A stretch of DNA of 64,000 nucleotides from Planktothrix agardhii NIES-204 (GTDB lineage Bacteria; Cyanobacteriota; Cyanobacteriia; Cyanobacteriales; Microcoleaceae), in contig AP017991.1 in assembly GCA_003609755.1 (NCBI GenBank), positions 1,753,501 through 1,817,500 of the forward strand, given 5' to 3'. Position numbers and translations under genes: made by a program. The notes under the pieces were generated by a model. The model was not told the origin of the DNA. It did no database searches and saw only the letters and a program-made list of their open reading frames with translations. Positions 35,010-44,604 of this stretch are shown here, in pieces. Positions within the stretch are counted from its first letter, which is position 1. Every line of letters begins with the position of its first letter.

Positions 35010-36128
35010 ATGCAGTCCACCGTCACACCTAAGACAGAATTAACCATGGATGACCCCAAGCGGGGAATGCCTGTCACCATTATTACAGGATTCCTAGGAA
35101 GTGGGAAAACCACCCTGCTGAATCATATTTTATCCAATCAGCAGGGAATCAAAACCGCCGTCCTGGTGAATGAATTTGGTGAAATTGGAATTGATAATGA
35201 ATTGATTATCAATACCGATGAAGATAATACAATGGTTGAGTTAAGTAATGGCTGCGTTTGTTGCACCATTAATGAAGATTTAGTTAATGCGGTTTATAAG
35301 GTTTTAGAACGTCCTGAAAAAGTGGATTATATGGTGGTAGAAACCACCGGACTCGCCGATCCGCTTCCGGTCGCTCTGACTTTTTTAAGTACAGAATTAA
35401 GGGATATGACTCGTTTAGATTCCATTGTAACATTAGTAGATTGTGCTAATTTTAGTTTGGATTTATTCAATAGTCAAGCCGCCAATAGTCAGATTGTCTA
35501 TGGGGATATTATTGTTTTAAATAAAACCGATTTAGTCGATGAAGCCGAGGTAGATTTATTGGAAGTCAGAATTCGGGATATGAAAAAAGATGCCCGAATT
35601 TTACGCACCACTAACTCTCAAGTTTCCTTACCTTTAATTCTGAGTGTTGGATTATTCCAATCCGATCAATATTTTGATGATCAATCCCATGAACATGACC
35701 ATCATGAGCACAAACATGATCACGACCATGACCATGATGATCATGTCTGTGATCCAGATTGTGAGCACGATCATGATCATGATCATCACCACCATTCTAA
35801 TCACTTAGAAAATGATGGTTTTACCTCCCTTTCTTTCCAAAGTGATCAACCCCTTTCTTTAAGAAAATTTCAATACTTTTTGGATAACCAACTTCCCGCA
35901 AGTGTGTTTCGAGCCAAAGGAATTTTATGGTTTGATGAAAGTCCCAAACGTCATATTTTTCATCTGAGTGGAAAACGGTTTTCAATTGATGATGATGAGT
36001 GGAAAACCGAACCCAAAACCCAGTTAGTTTTAATTGGTCAGGAATTAGATCATGAAATTCTACGATCTCAACTCAATCATTGTTTATGTCTTCCCTCTAC
36101 CAGTCGTGGAAAAGGATTTGGGAAATAA
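35010..36128 (+). CDS. CobW/COG0523 GTP-dependent metallochaperone with His-rich loop
   Basis: 372 residues. Walker A GFLGSGKTT (28-36) is followed by the metal-binding GCVCC (81-85), ETTGLADP and NKTDL for guanine specificity. About residues 225-265 are an extreme His/Asp loop with a CDPDC pair. The CobW C-terminal domain follows (LRKFQYFLD, ILWFDESPKRHIFHLSGKRF). Proteins of this family deliver zinc or cobalt using GTP hydrolysis; the His-rich loop argues for zinc. ATG 35010 or ATG 35046 could be the start. No clear Zur box was recognised. Confidence 0.92.
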   Translation: MQSTVTPKTELTMDDPKRGMPVTIITGFLGSGKTTLLNHILSNQQGIKTAVLVNEFGEIGIDNELIINTDEDNTMVELSNGCVCCTINEDLVNAVYKVLERPEKVDYMVVETTGLADPLPVALTFLSTELRDMTRLDSIVTLVDCANFSLDLFNSQAANSQIVYGDIIVLNKTDLVDEAEVDLLEVRIRDMKKDARILRTTNSQVSLPLILSVGLFQSDQYFDDQSHEHDHHEHKHDHDHDHDDHVCDPDCEHDHDHDHHHHSNHLENDGFTSLSFQSDQPLSLRKFQYFLDNQLPASVFRAKGILWFDESPKRHIFHLSGKRFSIDDDEWKTEPKTQLVLIGQELDHEILRSQLNHCLCLPSTSRGKGFGK

Positions 36129-36158
36129 AATATTAGTTAATAGGTGAACAATAGTAAT

Positions 36159-36226
36159 GGTGCGTGTACTGATAATACGCACCCTACTATTAACTGATGA
36201 CTAATAACTGATTACTGATTACTGAT
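36159..36226. repeat. Hairpin and heptanucleotide repeat upstream of dtd
   Basis: A hairpin GGTGCGT/ACGCACC (36159-36165 and 36177-36183) is followed by degenerate 7-base units ending in ACTGATT ACTGATT ACTGAT directly before the dtd start codon. The repeat family matches 27889-27931. The hairpin may end the CobW transcript. Confidence 0.7.
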
Positions 36227-36685
36227 ATGCGGGTAATTGTTCAACGAGTTAATGCGTCTCAAGTTACTGTCGGAGGTGAAATCATCGGTCAAATTGGGAG
36301 AGGACTCAACCTATTAGTAGGAATTGCTCAAACAGATACCGAAATAGAAATTAATTGGATGGTGCGAAAATGCTTAGAATTAAGATTATTTTCCGATCCC
36401 CAAACCAACACTGGAAAATGGGAAAAATCCATTCAAGAAATTCAAGGTGAATTATTAGTGGTAAGTCAATTTACTCTCTATGGGGACTGTCGCAAGGGTC
36501 GGCGTCCGTCCTTTGATCGTTCAGCACCTCCAGCAACGGCTGAAAAGCTTTATCAACAGTTTGTTGAACAATTGCGTTTGAGTGGTTTAAAAGTAGAAAC
36601 AGGGAAATTTGGCGCCATGATGCAAGTTTCAATCGAAAATGATGGCCCGGTTACGTTAATCTTAGAAAAAGAAGCAAACTCTTAA
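36227..36685 (+). CDS. dtd: D-aminoacyl-tRNA deacylase
   Basis: 152 residues, full length. It hydrolyses D-aminoacyl-tRNAs (and Gly-tRNA-Ala) for proofreading. The two cross-dimer active-site motifs are present: [17 protein letters not shown] (SQxxL) and the GPVT motif near the end (NDGPVTLIL), together with GKFGAMMQV. The ATG is abutted by a tandem repeat and has no good ribosome site, so expression may depend on upstream sequence. Confidence 0.95.
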   Translation: MRVIVQRVNASQVTVGGEIIGQIGRGLNLLVGIAQTDTEIEINWMVRKCLELRLFSDPQTNTGKWEKSIQEIQGELLVVSQFTLYGDCRKGRRPSFDRSAPPATAEKLYQQFVEQLRLSGLKVETGKFGAMMQVSIENDGPVTLILEKEANS

Positions 36686-36713
36686 TTATTTCTATTATAA
36701 AATATTTAGAAAA

Positions 36714-38303
36714 ATGACTATTTCGATTGATTTTGGAACCAGTAATACAGTGATTTCCCGTTGGAATTCGGCGACACAAAAACCCGAAACCTTAAAACTG
36801 CCTAATTTATCTCAAATTTCCAGCCAAAATCCTCCCCTAATTCCGAGTTTAGTTTATTTAAAAGATGCGAGTCAACCGGATATTTTATTGGGTCAACAAG
36901 TACGAGATGGAGGATATGATATTAGTAATAATCCTCGTTTTTTCAAGAATTTTAAACGGGGAATTGGGAGTAATATTCAGGGATTTTTACCCGAAATTGA
37001 TGGTCAAATTATTAGCTTTGAACGAGTGGGAGAATTGTTTTTAAGAGGAATTGTGAATGCTATTCGTCAAATACCTATGGAGGTTGATTCTTTGGTATTT
37101 ACCGTTCCAGTTGACAGCTTTGAATCCTATCGTTATTGGCTTGGAAAAGTATCTGAATCTCTTGATGTAGAACAGGTAAAACTGTTAGATGAACCCACGG
37201 CGGCTGCTTTAGGTTATGGATTAGCAGATCAAGAGCTTTTGCTGGTAATTGATTTAGGTGGAGGAACGTTAGATCTCTCCCTAGTTCGTTTAGAAGCAAA
37301 TAACAATAAAAAACCGTTAGGTTTTATTTTAAAATGGGGGCAAAAATCCTTTACAGAATCATCAGGACAACGGGTACAAACTGCTAGAGTTTTAGCGAAA
37401 GCGGGGCAAAATTTAGGGGGTTCTGATATTGATAATTGGTTATTAGATTACTTTACTAAAACCCAAGGTTTACCCAAAAATAGCCTAACTAATCGTTTAG
37501 CTGAACGTTTAAAAATTCAATTATCTTTACAAACTCAAGCGACAGAAGTTTATTTTGATGACCAAACCTTAGATAGTTATGAATTAACCTTAACGCGGAA
37601 CCAGTTTGAAACTATTCTTACTAATGCTAGTTTTTTTGAAACCTTAGATGATTCTATTGGTAAAGTTTTCCAACAAGCTCGCCGTCAAGGAATTGAAGTT
37701 TCTGATATCAATGCTGTTTTATTAGTGGGAGGAAGTGCTCAAATTCCATCGGTACAAACTTGGATTCAGCAATATTTTGAGAATGATAAAATTCGCCGTA
37801 AAAAACCTTTTGAGGCGATTTCCCATGGTGCTTTACAACTAAATCAAGGGACAAAAATAGAAGATTTTTTATATCATAGTTATGGGGTTCGCTATTGGAA
37901 TCGTCGGGATAATTGCCATAGTTGGCATTCAATTATAAGATCAGGTCAACCCTATCCGATGACGACACCCATAGAATTAATGTTGGGTGCATCTTTGGAA
38001 AATCAACCCAGTATTGAATTGATTTTAGGAGAATTGGGGGATGAAACCGGAGGAACAGAGGTTTATTTTGATGGCGATCGTTTGGTCACTCGTCGTTTAG
38101 ATCAAAGCCAAATTGTTCAATCTTTAAATGATACCCCAGGCGGTCGCACCATTGCTCAATTAGCCCCTCTAGGAAACCCAGGAAGTGATCGGATTAAAGT
38201 CTTATTTCAAGTAGATGAAAAACGATTTTTAAGAATTACGGTTGAAGACTTATTAACCGATAAACTGCTTTTAGAAAATCAAATTGTTGTCCAGTTAAGT
38301 TAG
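36714..38303 (+). CDS. Hsp70-family (DnaK-like) protein lacking a canonical lid
   Basis: 529 residues. The ATPase domain has phosphate 1 SIDFGTSNTVIS, connect 1 LLDEPTAAALGYG, phosphate 2 VIDLGGGTLDLS and adenosine VLLVGGSAQIP. After about residue 390 a short beta-rich region replaces the DnaK substrate domain, and no helical lid is seen. Cyanobacteria have several such divergent Hsp70s of unknown client. It lies 28 bases after dtd on the same strand and 57 bases before the MCE gene, so these may be cotranscribed. Confidence 0.88.
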   Translation: MTISIDFGTSNTVISRWNSATQKPETLKLPNLSQISSQNPPLIPSLVYLKDASQPDILLGQQVRDGGYDISNNPRFFKNFKRGIGSNIQGFLPEIDGQIISFERVGELFLRGIVNAIRQIPMEVDSLVFTVPVDSFESYRYWLGKVSESLDVEQVKLLDEPTAAALGYGLADQELLLVIDLGGGTLDLSLVRLEANNNKKPLGFILKWGQKSFTESSGQRVQTARVLAKAGQNLGGSDIDNWLLDYFTKTQGLPKNSLTNRLAERLKIQLSLQTQATEVYFDDQTLDSYELTLTRNQFETILTNASFFETLDDSIGKVFQQARRQGIEVSDINAVLLVGGSAQIPSVQTWIQQYFENDKIRRKKPFEAISHGALQLNQGTKIEDFLYHSYGVRYWNRRDNCHSWHSIIRSGQPYPMTTPIELMLGASLENQPSIELILGELGDETGGTEVYFDGDRLVTRRLDQSQIVQSLNDTPGGRTIAQLAPLGNPGSDRIKVLFQVDEKRFLRITVEDLLTDKLLLENQIVVQLS

Positions 38304-38360
38304 AGGGAAATACCAGATTTATGATGTTAAAAGTTTACCCTAATTGTGAGAGAGAAAACT

Positions 38361-39782
38361 ATGCGATCGCGAGCTATTCGGGAAGGTTCTGTGGGTTTAT
38401 TAATTTTGTTGGGATTGGGTTTACTCGGAGCCGTAGTTTTATGGCTGAAAAATATTAGTTTAGGAAGTCGTAGTTACACAATTATTGCAGAATTTTCTGA
38501 TGCGTCTGCATTACAAATCGGAACAGTTGTCAGATATCGAGGGGTTAAAGTGGGTCGATTGGTTCAACTTAAAGCATCCTTAAATGCTGTTGATGCCATT
38601 TTAGAAATTACACCGAGTAGTTTTATTATTCCTCGCAATGTGATCATTCAATCTAACCAAATTGGTTTATTAAATGAAGGATATATTGATATTATTCCCA
38701 AGGAAAAATTTTCTCAAAACTTCGCAGATGCAGATCCGCTTAGTCCCGATTGTCCTGAAACTATTCTTTGTAATAATACTCGCATTCCTGGAGAGCTAGG
38801 AATTGATATTATGAAACTAATTGGCAGTTTATATCAATTTGCAGAAATCTATGGAAATCCAGAGTTATTTGCTAACCTAAATGCCGCCGCCAAAACCAGT
38901 TCTAGTGCCGCACAAGAAGCCATCAATTTAAGTGGGAAAATATCGGATTTTTTAGCCACTACTGAGTCAGAAATTAGGCAATTAAATGGGTCTGTAGATA
39001 CTGGAATCATTGGTTTAAATCAATCAGTTAGTCAAGGAGTTAATGCTTTGACTTCAGAAATAACCAATCTTTCAACTGGTGTTCAAAGAGATACAGAAGA
39101 AGTCACTAAAGCTACTGTTAATTCTGCCAATTCTATCAGTCAGGCGGCGAATCAAGTTAGCGCTCTTAGTAATCAATTTAGTGGATTATTAGCGAATAAT
39201 CGATCTAGTTTAATTTCTACTTTAGAAAATATTAATCAAACCACCAAGGAACTCAGTGTTTTAGTCGGAAGTCTAACCCCGATCATGACTCAATTAGAAC
39301 AGGCTAATATTATTAAAAATTTGGAAGCCGCCTCAGCTAATGCAGAAGCCACATCAGCTAACCTCAGAGATTTATCAAAGGGAGTCAGTGACCCTGAAAA
39401 TTTAATCCTCATTCAACAAACTTTAAATTCAACCAGAAATACACTACAAACTATTCAAAAAATTAGTGAAGATGTTAACCAAGTAACCGGGGATGAACAA
39501 TTACAAAATAACCTGAAAAACTTAATTAATGGTTTGGGGAGATTATTTAACTCAACTCAAAGTTTAGAAAGACAAAAATCAATGTCGGAAAAATTAGAAC
39601 CTCTCGCAGAAGCCGTTAAAAAAACTCAGGTTACACTCTCAACTATTAATCAATCTTCAACCCTAAAACAGCCTGGTTTTGAAGCGAATGAAAGGGTAAA
39701 TCAACTGATGAATTCTGCTACAGATTATTCTATTGATCAAAATCAAAAATTTGTTTTTCCACCCCAATTTAATCAAGAATAG
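38361..39782 (+). CDS. MlaD/MCE-domain lipid-transport protein
   Basis: 473 residues from ATG 38361 (a GTG five codons earlier is in frame; GAGAGAGAAA upstream of the ATG favours it). One N-terminal membrane anchor (about 8-30) is followed by an MCE domain (YTIIAEFSDASALQIGTVVR, RGVKVGRLVQL, LLNEGYIDIIP) and a long helical coiled-coil region rich in S, T, N and Q. This is the substrate-binding part of an ABC lipid importer between outer membrane and inner or thylakoid membranes. The permease and ATPase are not adjacent. Confidence 0.9.
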   Translation: MRSRAIREGSVGLLILLGLGLLGAVVLWLKNISLGSRSYTIIAEFSDASALQIGTVVRYRGVKVGRLVQLKASLNAVDAILEITPSSFIIPRNVIIQSNQIGLLNEGYIDIIPKEKFSQNFADADPLSPDCPETILCNNTRIPGELGIDIMKLIGSLYQFAEIYGNPELFANLNAAAKTSSSAAQEAINLSGKISDFLATTESEIRQLNGSVDTGIIGLNQSVSQGVNALTSEITNLSTGVQRDTEEVTKATVNSANSISQAANQVSALSNQFSGLLANNRSSLISTLENINQTTKELSVLVGSLTPIMTQLEQANIIKNLEAASANAEATSANLRDLSKGVSDPENLILIQQTLNSTRNTLQTIQKISEDVNQVTGDEQLQNNLKNLINGLGRLFNSTQSLERQKSMSEKLEPLAEAVKKTQVTLSTINQSSTLKQPGFEANERVNQLMNSATDYSIDQNQKFVFPPQFNQE

Positions 39783-39790
39783 GAAATAGC

Positions 39791-40138
39791 TTAACTTAAG
39801 GAAAACATTTTATTATCTAGTGTTTTAAGCGGTTCAACTTTTATATCTTCGATTTGTGGAAAAACATCAATAAATCTTTCTCTAATTTGATCAAAAATAT
39901 CTAGCTGATTTTCATAAGTCAGATATAGTTTAGTTCTAATATCTTCCTCACTATTGACTATACTCTCTAAAGTTTTGTATTTACCTTTCAGAGAGTATAA
40001 AGGTTTTTCATGTATTCTAAGGCGAAGACCAGGGTTCCTTTTACAGTAGAAAATATGATTTTCCATATAACTTAAAAGTTTGTTATTTTTCAAAGTACCC
40101 AACCTATGTGCATTGTTGCAAGTAATATTGGCGATCAT
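39791..40138 (-). CDS. Hypothetical protein, possible fragment of an AAA ATPase
   Basis: Up to 115 residues; a second Met at 40066 would give 91. The part YLTYENQLDIFDQIRERFID and VFPQIEDIKVEPL resembles an internal region of AAA_15/AAA_21-type ATPases, but Walker motifs are absent and the protein ends soon after. It is probably a remnant sandwiched between the MCE gene and the 5S terminator. The assignment is weak. Confidence 0.35.
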   Translation of the reverse strand: MIANITCNNAHRLGTLKNNKLLSYMENHIFYCKRNPGLRLRIHEKPLYSLKGKYKTLESIVNSEEDIRTKLYLTYENQLDIFDQIRERFIDVFPQIEDIKVEPLKTLDNKMFSLS

Positions 40139-40163
40139 CTATGCAGAAACTATTATACAAACA

Positions 40164-40203
40164 AAAACACCCTTCCGATTTATCACTGGAAGGGGGTTTT
40201 TGA
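40164..40203 (-). terminator. Terminator of the 5S rRNA gene
   Basis: Arms CCCTTCC (40170-40176) and GGAAGGG (40188-40194). On the reverse strand the hairpin is followed by TGTTTTTGTTTG, just downstream of the 5S 3' end. Confidence 0.85.
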
Positions 40204-40210
40204 TTATTAA

Positions 40211-40327
40211 CCTGGCACCGAGCTATTTTCCCAGGAGGCTACCCTCCAAGTATCTTCGCCGTATCAGCGTTTCACTTCCGAGTTCGAGATGGATCGGAGT
40301 GGTTCCACTGAGCCATAGGCACCAGGA
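40211..40327 (-). rRNA. rrf: 5S ribosomal RNA, solitary copy
   Basis: On the reverse strand 117 bases begin TCCTGGTGCCTATGGC and end in GCTCGGTGCCAGG. These ends pair as helix I. The conserved loop CTCGAACTCGGAAGTGAAAC (40263-40282 region) and the GGAGGGTAGCCTCC stem are visible. No 23S gene lies upstream: the 234 bases before the 5S carry only a promoter, and valS starts beyond on the other strand. It is an independently transcribed 5S gene. Confidence 0.95.
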
Positions 40328-40399
40328 AAGCTCTACAAACTTTTACCTGGGTTTGAGGTTTGCAGCCGTTTGTGTTTTGCTTGCCTCTCACAATTTACT

Positions 40400-40428
40400 A
40401 ATCTACTCGCTTTTTCTGGGAATGTCAA
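40400..40428 (-). promoter_or_regulatory. Sigma-70 promoter of the solitary 5S gene
   Basis: On the reverse strand a perfect -35 TTGACA (40428-40423) and a -10 TAGATT (40405-40400) are separated by 17 bases. Transcription would start near 40393, about 65 bases before the mature 5S end. Confidence 0.75.
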
Positions 40429-40561
40429 CCCCTTTTTAAAACTTTTTTTTGATATCGCTAAAACCTATACTGTTCAGCGTTTCTAGGATTAGGGGGCAGC
40501 CCTCAACCCCAAATATGGCAGAATAGAAAAGATTGTCTAAAATTGCCCAACTTGTCGAAAC

Positions 40562-43500
40562 ATGACTGCAACGACCCCAACCCAAGCCACGAAATACGAA
40601 CCCTTTAGTACCGAGGCCAAATGGCAACAGTATTGGGAAGCTCATCAGGTGTTTAAAGCTGACCCCAACCAACCCGGAGAACCCTATTGTATTATGATTC
40701 CCCCCCCAACGTGACGGGAAATCTCCATATCGGTCATGCTGTTAATAATTCCCTAATTGATGCTCTGATTCGGTATCATCGGATGAAGGGTTATAACACT
40801 TTGTATTTGCCGGGGATGGATCACGCCAGTATTGCAGTCCAAACGATTTTAGAACGACAACTGAAAGCAGAAGGGAAAACTCGCGACGATTTAGGGCGAG
40901 AAAAATTTTTACAACGAGCTTGGGAATGGAAACAAGAATCTGGCGGAACAATTGTTAATCAGTTGCGACGTTTGGGGGTTTCTTGTGACTGGACACGGGA
41001 ACGATTTACCCTAGATGAAGGGTTATCAAAAGCGGTATTAGAAGCCTTTATTAGATTATATGAAGATGGGTTAATTTATCGGGGAAAATATTTAGTTAAT
41101 TGGTGTCCGGCTAGTCAATCGGCGGTATCGGATTTAGAAGTAGAAAATAAAGAAGTTGATGGGAATTTGTGGCATTTTCGTTATCCTTTAAGCGATGGTA
41201 GTGGTTATGTGGAAGTGGCAACCACCCGACCGGAAACGATGTTGGGGGATACGGCGGTAGCGGTGAATCCTAATGATATTCGCTATAAAGATTTAATTGG
41301 GAAAACAGTAATTTTACCGATTATTAAACGGGAAATTCCGATTATTGGGGATGATTTTGTTGATCCGAATTTTGGTACGGGTTGTGTTAAGGTAACTCCG
41401 GCCCATGATCCGAATGATTTTCAAATGGGTCAACGGCATCAACTGCCGATGATTAATATTATGAATCAGGATGGTTCCTTAAATGAAAACGCGGGGCCCT
41501 TTGCCGGACAGGATAGATTTGTAGCGCGAAAAAATCTGATTCAATTCCTGAAAGATAAGGGATTTTTAGTTAAAATTGAGGACTATAAACATACGGTTCC
41601 CTATAGCGATCGCGGTAAAGTTCCGGTAGAACCGCTATTATCAACTCAATGGTTTGTTAAAATTCGTCCCCTGGCAGATAAGGCGTTAAATTGTTTAGAT
41701 CAACAGGATTCTCCTGTCTTTGTTCCTGACCGTTGGACAAAGGTTTATCGAGATTGGTTAGTTAAATTAGATGATTGGTGTATTTCTCGACAATTGTGGT
41801 GGGGGCATCAAATTCCGGCTTGGTATGCGGTTAGTGAAACGGGCGGTAAAATTAGCGATAATACGCCGTTTGTAGTAGCTAGAACGGAAACAGAAGCCCA
41901 GGAAAAAGCGATCGCCAAATTCGGAGAAACTGTTATTTTAGAACAAGATCCTGATGTTTTAGATACTTGGTTTTCCTCCGGTTTATGGCCGTTTTCTACC
42001 TTGGGATGGCCGGAAGAAACTTTAGATTTAAGCAAATATTATCCTACCAGTACCCTATCAACAGGTTTTGATATTATCTTTTTCTGGGTTGCCCGGATGA
42101 CGATGATGGGAGCATATTTTACCGATAAAATGCCTTTCAAAACCGTTTATATTCATGGGTTAATTCGGGACGAAAATGGCAAGAAAATGTCAAAATCCGC
42201 CGGAAACGGTATTGATCCGTTATTACTGATCGATAAATACGGAACCGATGCGGTGCGGTTTACCTTAATGAAAGAAGTCATCGGAGCAGGGCAGGATATT
42301 CGTTTAGAATATAACCGAGAAACCGACGAATCTGCATCTGTTGAAGCCTCTCGAAATTTTGCCAATAAACTCTGGAATGCGTCTCGGTTTGTGATGATGA
42401 ATTTAGACGGAAAATCTCCCAAACAGTTAGGAGAACCAAATATTAATCAGTTAGAACTGAGTGATAAATGGATTTTATCTCGCTTTAACCAAACCGTAAA
42501 ACAAACCCGTGAGGATATGGATAATTACGGTATTGGTGAAGCGGCGAAAGGCATTTATGAGTTTATTTGGGGGGATTTTTGTGATTGGTATATTGAATTA
42601 GCTAAACCCCGTTTACAAGGAGAAAATAACGCCTCTCGTCAGGTTTCCCAACAAACTTTAGCCTATGTTTTAGAAGGGATTTTAAAACTTCTCCATCCGT
42701 TTATGCCGCATATTACCGAAGAAATTTGGCATAGTTTAACCCAAACGGGAGAAGAATCTTGTTTAGCGTTGCAACCCTATCCGGTGGTGGTAGAAGATAA
42801 TGTATTAGACCTGGAAGTGCAACGGTTAGGAAAGTTTGTTAATGATCCTGATTCAATTTTAGGTCAATCCATCACAATTTTGTTTGAATTACCGGAGGTT
42901 TTAGGAGGTTTCTTTAAACAATATCAAAAACCTCTAATTCTGACGGGTCTATTTTTCGTTGCTTTTTTAACGGTTAAATGTTTTGTGGCGGCGTTAAATG
43001 CCCTTAACGAGTTACCCTTAGTCTCTACCATTTTTGAACTAATTGGGATGGGATATTCGGGTTGGTTTGTGTATCGATATTTGCTAAAAGCGTCCCAACG
43101 GGAGGAACTTGGGAAGATTTTAGAGGAGTTGAAAACGGAATTTATCGGGAGTGCAAAAGCCGATAATAACCTTGAAATTCCTAACATTTATTCCGAAATT
43201 TATCAAGAGCAATCTAGTGAAATTATCAGCATTATTGATCCGAAACTAGAGGTGGATTTTGAGTTAATTATTGGGGCAATTCGTACCGTCCGAAATTTAC
43301 GCGCGGAGGCGGATATTAAACCCAAGGTTAAGGTTAACGCTATTCTGCAAAGCGAAAGCACCAAGGAACAAAAAATTTTGAAACAAGGACAAACCTATAT
43401 TCAAGAGTTAGGAAAAGTTGAAGCGTTAACTATTACAGAAAAGTTAACTGGAAATGAAGGACAAAGTATTGCGGGAGTCGTGGGAACTGTACAGGTATTA

Positions 43501-43722
43501 ATGCCTTTAGCCGGGGTGGTTGATTTAGCTGCATTTCAAACGAAATTACAGAAAAAATTAGCAAAAGTTGAAAAAGAAATTCAAGGGTTACAACGTAATT
43601 TGAATAACTCTAATTTTGTTAACCGTGCCGAACCGGAAGTTGTAGAAAATACCCGCAATAGTTTAGCTGAAGCGGAAAAACAAGCGGAAATTCTCCAACA
43701 ACGGTTAAGTCAATTTAACTAA
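40562..43722 (+). CDS. valS: Valyl-tRNA synthetase with CAAD membrane domain; frameshift in a C run
   Basis: Reading from ATG 40562, the first 50 codons encode the ValRS N-terminus ([15 protein letters not shown] to YCIMIPPP). An 8-C run (40700-40707) then throws the frame into TGA. One extra C restores [17 protein letters not shown] and the rest of the protein, about 1053 residues. HIGH is in GNLHIGHA and KMSKS in [10 protein letters not shown]; the editing domain and anticodon-binding domain are complete. Between the latter and the C-terminal tRNA-binding coiled coil lies an inserted CAAD domain with two membrane helices (coded by about 42840-43160), which in cyanobacteria anchors synthetases to thylakoids. 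Because valS is essential, a sequence error or slippage at the run is likelier than a dead gene. Confidence 0.93.
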
Positions 43723-43731
43723 CTTTTTAAT

Positions 43732-43813
43732 CCCCCTAACCCCCCTTAGAAAAGGGGGAATCGAGGGCTGTTTCCTCCCCCCCTAGCTCCCCATGCACGA
43801 GGGGTTTGGGGGT
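43732..43813. repeat. GC-rich palindromic repeats behind valS (family copy 2)
   Basis: A hairpin CCCCCTTAG.../...AAAGGGGGA lies at about 43738-43770. It is followed by the CTCCCCATGCACGAGGGG member of the CCCCGTGCACGGGG family at about 43783-43803 and a GGGGGTCTGTTCCCTGTTC tail. Confidence 0.7.
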
Positions 43814-43852
43814 CTGTTCCCTGTTCTAAGAGTGCGTAGAGCTATAGACTGA

Positions 43853-43960
43853 ATGAATCAAGATTTAGGTTTATTTTTGTTGGGAATTGCTGTTTTAACT
43901 CTGTATTTAATCCTATCTGCATTAACAGAAATGGGAACAAAACTTCCCTGGAAAAAGTAG
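43853..43960 (+). CDS. Small single-helix membrane protein (35 residues), unrecognised
   Basis: ATG 43853 to TAG 43960 encodes MNQDLGLFLLGIAVLTLYLI followed by LSALTEMGTKLPWKK. The sequence has a short polar N-terminus, one membrane helix (about 5-25) and a basic tail, the shape of the tiny subunits of photosynthetic or NDH complexes. It does not match the PetG, PetL, PetN, PsaM, PsbX or Ycf12 sequences that I know. No strong ribosome site is seen. It may be a real small gene or chance. Confidence 0.4.
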   Translation: MNQDLGLFLLGIAVLTLYLILSALTEMGTKLPWKK

Positions 43961-44049
43961 AGCTATTTTCCTAGTTTATGGGATTATAGCAACGGCCAAG
44001 GCAGTTAGGACACCAGACCGATATTGGAACTCAGACAGTGAAGTATTTC

Positions 44050-44100
44050 CCTCCTGTTCCCTCCCCCCCAATCCCCCCGTGCACGGGCGGGGGCTGTTCC
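44050..44100. repeat. GC-rich palindromic repeat, copy 3
   Basis: CCCCCCGTGCACGGGCGGGGG (about 44074-44094) is preceded by a C-rich run and followed by GCTGTTCCGGTGTTCCCTGC. It abuts the 3' end of the response-regulator gene. Confidence 0.75.
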
Positions 44101-44111
44101 GGTGTTCCCTG

Positions 44112-44474
44112 CTATAACAAGGCTTTTTGAACAGCTTTAATCACCTCTTGAGCTTTAAATGGTTTAATTAAATATCCAGAAGGATTAGTTTCTTGGCTGC
44201 GTTCAATCATTGAATTATCAGAATAAGCCGTAATATAAATAATCGGAATTTGATGATGTTCTCGAATGCGTTTAGCTGTTTCAATACCATCTAATTCCCC
44301 GCGTAAATGAATATCCATTAAAATTAAATCCGGGGGATTTTTCGCAACCTGTTCTAAGGCTTTTTCTCCAGAATTAATCCGAGAAATAACTGTATACCCT
44401 TGTTTTTTCAAACTTCTGGCGATACTTTCAGCGGCAATTAACTCATCTTCTACAATTAAAATAGTAGCTGTCAT
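44112..44474 (-). CDS. Single-domain response regulator
   Basis: 120 residues, receiver domain only. Glu9/Asp10 are in LIVEDELIAAES, phospho-acceptor Asp54 is in LILMDIHLRGELDGIE, then YITAYSD and YLIKPF. The LxGxxDGIE pattern is typical of regulators paired with HisKA_2-type kinases. It sits 130 bases after such a kinase on the same strand and is its probable partner. Confidence 0.93.
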   Translation of the reverse strand: MTATILIVEDELIAAESIARSLKKQGYTVISRINSGEKALEQVAKNPPDLILMDIHLRGELDGIETAKRIREHHQIPIIYITAYSDNSMIERSQETNPSGYLIKPFKAQEVIKAVQKALL

Positions 44475-44604
44475 TTGGTTAAAACCCTCTGATTGTTAAA
44501 ATTATGGCTGGGAACACCGGAACAGGAAAAACAAGATTTCACCATCTAGGTTTCAGAATCTGTTTATGTCCTAACTGTTTTGAAGACTGCCATATATTCA
44601 TAAA

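Noticed and set aside
40328-40561. Possible 23S rRNA 3' end upstream of the 5S gene
   Set aside because: No 23S-like sequence is found; the region is short and holds a clear promoter instead, and valS starts at 40562.
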